A DNA stretch of 7,552 bases from Rhodospirillales bacterium. GTDB lineage: Bacteria; Pseudomonadota; Alphaproteobacteria; QKFK01; SZUA-500. The notes under the pieces are model-generated. The model was not told the origin of the DNA and made no database searches. It worked only from the letters and a program-made list of their open reading frames with translations. Shown in pieces: positions 5,794 to 7,552 of this stretch; positions within the stretch are counted from its first letter, which is position 1, and every line of letters starts with the position of its first letter. The DNA is taken from positions 1 through 7,552 of the forward strand of contig QKFK01000113.1 in NCBI GenBank assembly GCA_003252195.1, in the 5' to 3' direction. The position numbers and the translations under genes were made by a program.

Positions 5794-6930
5794 ATGCAAA
5801 ATAACCATGATTATGTTAACCCCAATAATGTTGCTATCAATGATTTGACAGCCCCCATCAAAGGTGAAAAAGTTCTTGTAAAAATGGCAGCAAATTTATT
5901 TTCTGATATTGCTGAAAAATCGCTCGAGACGGTTAAAGAAATGAAGCAAAGCAAACCATCAATTAGTGAGCAATTTGCTATAGTAAGCTACTGGGAAGAT
6001 TATTTAAAGAAATCAATGGCAGCTTCTTGCTTTTTAGATTTTGGAATAAAGCACCGTCAGACTAACAAAAAAGATTTTATAGCTAAACTGAACAAAAAAG
6101 AGAGCCTCTCAAACAATGAATTAGCGTCTATACAACATGACTTTGAAAAAATATGTGATATCTACAAACAGAACAAGTCAAAAATAAACGATAGAAAAGG
6201 TCATTGTTCTCACGATGAAATGTTTGATGCCTTAAGCGCGATACCAAACCAAGAAAGCCTTGAAAGAAGTTATTTAGCATCAATGTTAGTTAATGAAACA
6301 AGCTCAAAAGAAAAAAACTCTTTATATAATGAGATACAAGGCTTGCACGCTGGCAAAGACAACTTGTCTGATAAAATATACGTTATCGAAAACAATGTTA
6401 TGTCTCAAGCAGCAGATTATTTAACAAAAGAAGGCTTCCACATTAAAGGTGAAGAGCTAGAAATCATTCTTGACCAAATTAAAGACGCCAATCACAACAT
6501 GAATGTGATAAAACAATTGCCTTCAGAAGATAAAGAACCAGAAAAAGATCAAAAAACATTTACCGCAAAAGAGTTGGTGTGCAAGGTGAAGCATAATTTG
6601 TTTAGCATGAACTCAGACATTGGAATTGCGAATGAAGCTAACCAAGGACTAGAAGAAAACCCATATTTTATGGGTGTTGCAGAAGATGCCTTAAAGGCGA
6701 TTAATGGGCAAATAACAAAACAAGTTTTTATTCCATTAAAATCATATTATAGCAAGCTAGAAAAGCTTCGTTATAAGCAGGATAAAGTTGGCGATGTATT
6801 TGACCAAGCAAGAACCTACAACAATAAGTATGCTTATTACAAAAAGAACACCCAAGAGCTTGCCAATAATGTTAAGCCAATCAAAAACAAAGACATGTTG
6901 ATTAAAATCCTTAATAATTCTCGTAACTAG
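5794..6930 (+). CDS. Uncharacterised family protein, member 3 (378 aa)
   Basis: This 378-aa soluble protein of unknown function is the second gene of the operon and the closest relative of member 2. AGAAGA-type purine sequence at about 5777-5784 lies roughly 10 bases before ATG 5794. It shares the N-terminal YVNP...NDLT motif (7-19), the Trp67 block with MAASC at 75-79, HDEMFDALSAIP at 140-151 (close to member 1's NDEMLSIVLSYP), IYVIEN at 195-200, QIKDANHNMN at 228-237, FTAKELVCKV at 256-265, NPYFMGVAEDAL at 289-300 and a tail LIKILNNSRN. Spacing from Trp to NPYF is 222 residues, identical to member 2 and about 19 longer than member 1. It is Lys-rich, with no signal peptide or membrane segment. 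No intrinsic terminator is obvious after the stop. Confidence 0.88.
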   Translation: MQNNHDYVNPNNVAINDLTAPIKGEKVLVKMAANLFSDIAEKSLETVKEMKQSKPSISEQFAIVSYWEDYLKKSMAASCFLDFGIKHRQTNKKDFIAKLNKKESLSNNELASIQHDFEKICDIYKQNKSKINDRKGHCSHDEMFDALSAIPNQESLERSYLASMLVNETSSKEKNSLYNEIQGLHAGKDNLSDKIYVIENNVMSQAADYLTKEGFHIKGEELEIILDQIKDANHNMNVIKQLPSEDKEPEKDQKTFTAKELVCKVKHNLFSMNSDIGIANEANQGLEENPYFMGVAEDALKAINGQITKQVFIPLKSYYSKLEKLRYKQDKVGDVFDQARTYNNKYAYYKKNTQELANNVKPIKNKDMLIKILNNSRN

Positions 6931-6950
6931 CTGACTAAAACAAGTATCCA

Positions 6951-7027
6951 CAACAGCAGTAATTCTTTTAGCATACCCTAATATGATATAATATAGTTTT
7001 ATGTCTTGATTTAGGATATTGCTGTTG
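6951..7027. repeat. Nested inverted repeats around the receptor promoter
   Basis: CAACAGCA at 6951-6958 and TGCTGTTG at 7020-7027 form a perfect 8-bp inverted repeat 61 bp apart. Inside it CCTAA at 6977-6981 pairs with TTAGG at 7011-7015. The extended -10 at 6984-6992 lies between all arms. No T-run follows, so a terminator for the upstream operon is unlikely; an operator is possible. Confidence 0.35.
6984..6992 (+). promoter_or_regulatory. Extended -10 promoter for the chemoreceptor gene
   Basis: TGATATAAT combines a perfect TATAAT at 6987-6992 with the TGN extension at 6984-6986. No -35 consensus lies 17 bp upstream, as is common for extended -10 promoters. Expected start near 6999 gives a leader of about 165 bases. 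I see no sigma-28 type flagellar promoter, so the receptor seems to be under housekeeping control. Confidence 0.5.
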
Positions 7028-7088
7028 GTAGTATTTGATTAACAATCAGAGTAATTAAAAAATTCCGACAAAACAATCTGTTAACACC

Positions 7089-7132
7089 TTGTTATAACAA
7101 GCGTGATACATATATGTTTCTAGGTATAACAA
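7089..7132. repeat. Palindromes in the leader of the receptor gene
   Basis: TTGTTATAACAA at 7089-7100 is a perfect 12-bp palindrome. ACATATATGT at 7108-7117 is a second, 10-bp one, and TATAACAA at 7125-7132 repeats the right half of the first. Upstream, TGATT-AAC-AATCA at 7036-7048 is another dyad. These could be regulator sites, but AT-rich DNA makes palindromes easily. Confidence 0.3.
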
Positions 7133-7165
7133 ATTTTATCACAATAAAAATAAAGGCATTTATCA

Positions 7166-7552
7166 ATGTTATCTTTTAATAATATGAAAATAAAAAAGCG
7201 TATGCTGCTTATTCTTGCGGTAGTAATCGCCTGTACTTTTGCAATCCAATATCGCTCACTGTATGAAATTAAACACGAGTTAATGGACGGCAGACAAAAA
7301 AACGTTAAAGATGTAGTTGAAATGGCGGCCTCTGTCGTTAACCACTATATAGGCGAAGTTAAAGATGGTGAATTAACCCTAGAAGAAGCAAAAAAAGAAG
7401 CATTAGACAAGGTCGCAACTTTGCGCTACGACAACGGTAACTACGTGTGGATTAATGATTATAATTCAGTAATGATTATGCACCCAGTAAGCAAAGCCTT
7501 AGTAGGCAAAGATTTAAGTGACTTTACGGATAAAAACGGCACAAAAATTTTC
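7166..7552 (+). CDS. Cache-domain chemoreceptor (methyl-accepting chemotaxis type), 3' end outside window
   Basis: The first 129 residues are present; the frame is open to the window end. ATG 7166 has AAAGG (7152-7156) 9 bases upstream. A basic N-terminus (KIKKR at 8-12) is followed by one hydrophobic segment at about 13-29, an uncleaved anchor, and then a periplasmic region. Residues 40-129 match the Cache_2 (single Cache) sensor pattern: a long helix with VVEMAASVVNHY, then EEAKKEALDKVATLRYDNGNYVWIND, IMHPVSKALVGKDLSDF and DKNGTKIF, the usual small-molecule-binding fold of bacterial receptors. In this family the missing part is normally a second membrane segment, HAMP and an MCP signalling domain that works with CheA/CheW. 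A Cache_2 histidine kinase or cyclase is possible until the C-terminus is seen. The ligand cannot be deduced, although many such domains bind small organic acids. Confidence 0.85.
   Translation, partial: MLSFNNMKIKKRMLLILAVVIACTFAIQYRSLYEIKHELMDGRQKNVKDVVEMAASVVNHYIGEVKDGELTLEEAKKEALDKVATLRYDNGNYVWINDYNSVMIMHPVSKALVGKDLSDFTDKNGTKIF

Noticed and set aside
3540..6669. NPYF as a eukaryotic NPxY/NPF-like host-trafficking signal
   Set aside because: It is four residues long, followed by a helix typical of a folded core, and nothing shows export to a host; conservation alone does not support it.
3286..6930. Family members as toxin-antitoxin, phage structural or transposase genes
   Set aside because: Sizes, order and motifs do not fit: there is no small partner gene, no DDE or HNH motif, no target-site duplications, and no phage neighbours.
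4728..6951. Minus-strand frames inside members 2 and 3 (4728-4970, 4977-5198, 5319-5504, 6757-6951)
   Set aside because: They are antisense to genes supported by mutual alignment, and there is no start signal or terminator for them. The last one looks membrane-like only because it is antisense to Lys/Asn-rich codons.

Overview
The window comes from an AT-rich Gram-negative bacterium. NhaB-type Na+/H+ antiporters and a membrane-anchored Cache-domain sensor fit a motile, sodium-exposed proteobacterium. Three diverged copies of an unrecognised gene family suggest a lineage-specific accessory locus. I cannot name the genus; an alpha- or gammaproteobacterium is inference only.

Left part (1-2875): two tandem nhaB genes. 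The first is cut at its 5' end by the window edge and closes with a strong intrinsic terminator. The second is complete (496 aa from 1385) and has its own extended -10 promoter, which lies between the arms of a perfect 10-bp inverted repeat. The two proteins are about 79% identical by hand count, so this is an old, retained duplication with separate transcription.

Middle (2876-3285): about 410 bp without a credible gene. It holds a long hairpin, five direct copies and one inverted copy of TATAAAC, a weak promoter candidate and a 13-bp-stem terminator. It could encode a small RNA of about 320 nt or be a regulatory spacer. I recognise no known RNA family in it.

Core of interest (3286-6930): three genes for soluble, charged, probably helical proteins of 377, 386 and 378 aa. 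One is on the minus strand; the other two form a divergent plus-strand pair with a 24-bp gap. The three look unrelated at first sight, but they align along their length around the same landmarks: a Trp block near residue 70-80, a block at 150-160, an invariant NPYF near residue 282-292 and a C-terminus ending in Asn. I read them as one uncharacterised paralogous family of unknown function. The first plus-strand gene may be coupled to a 10-codon upstream ORF through an ATGA overlap.

Right part (6931-7552): a 235-bp regulatory region with an extended consensus -10 and several palindromes, then the first 129 residues of a methyl-accepting chemotaxis-type receptor with one membrane segment and a Cache_2 sensor domain, cut by the window end. 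No sequence evidence ties this receptor or the antiporters functionally to the three-gene family; they are simply neighbours.
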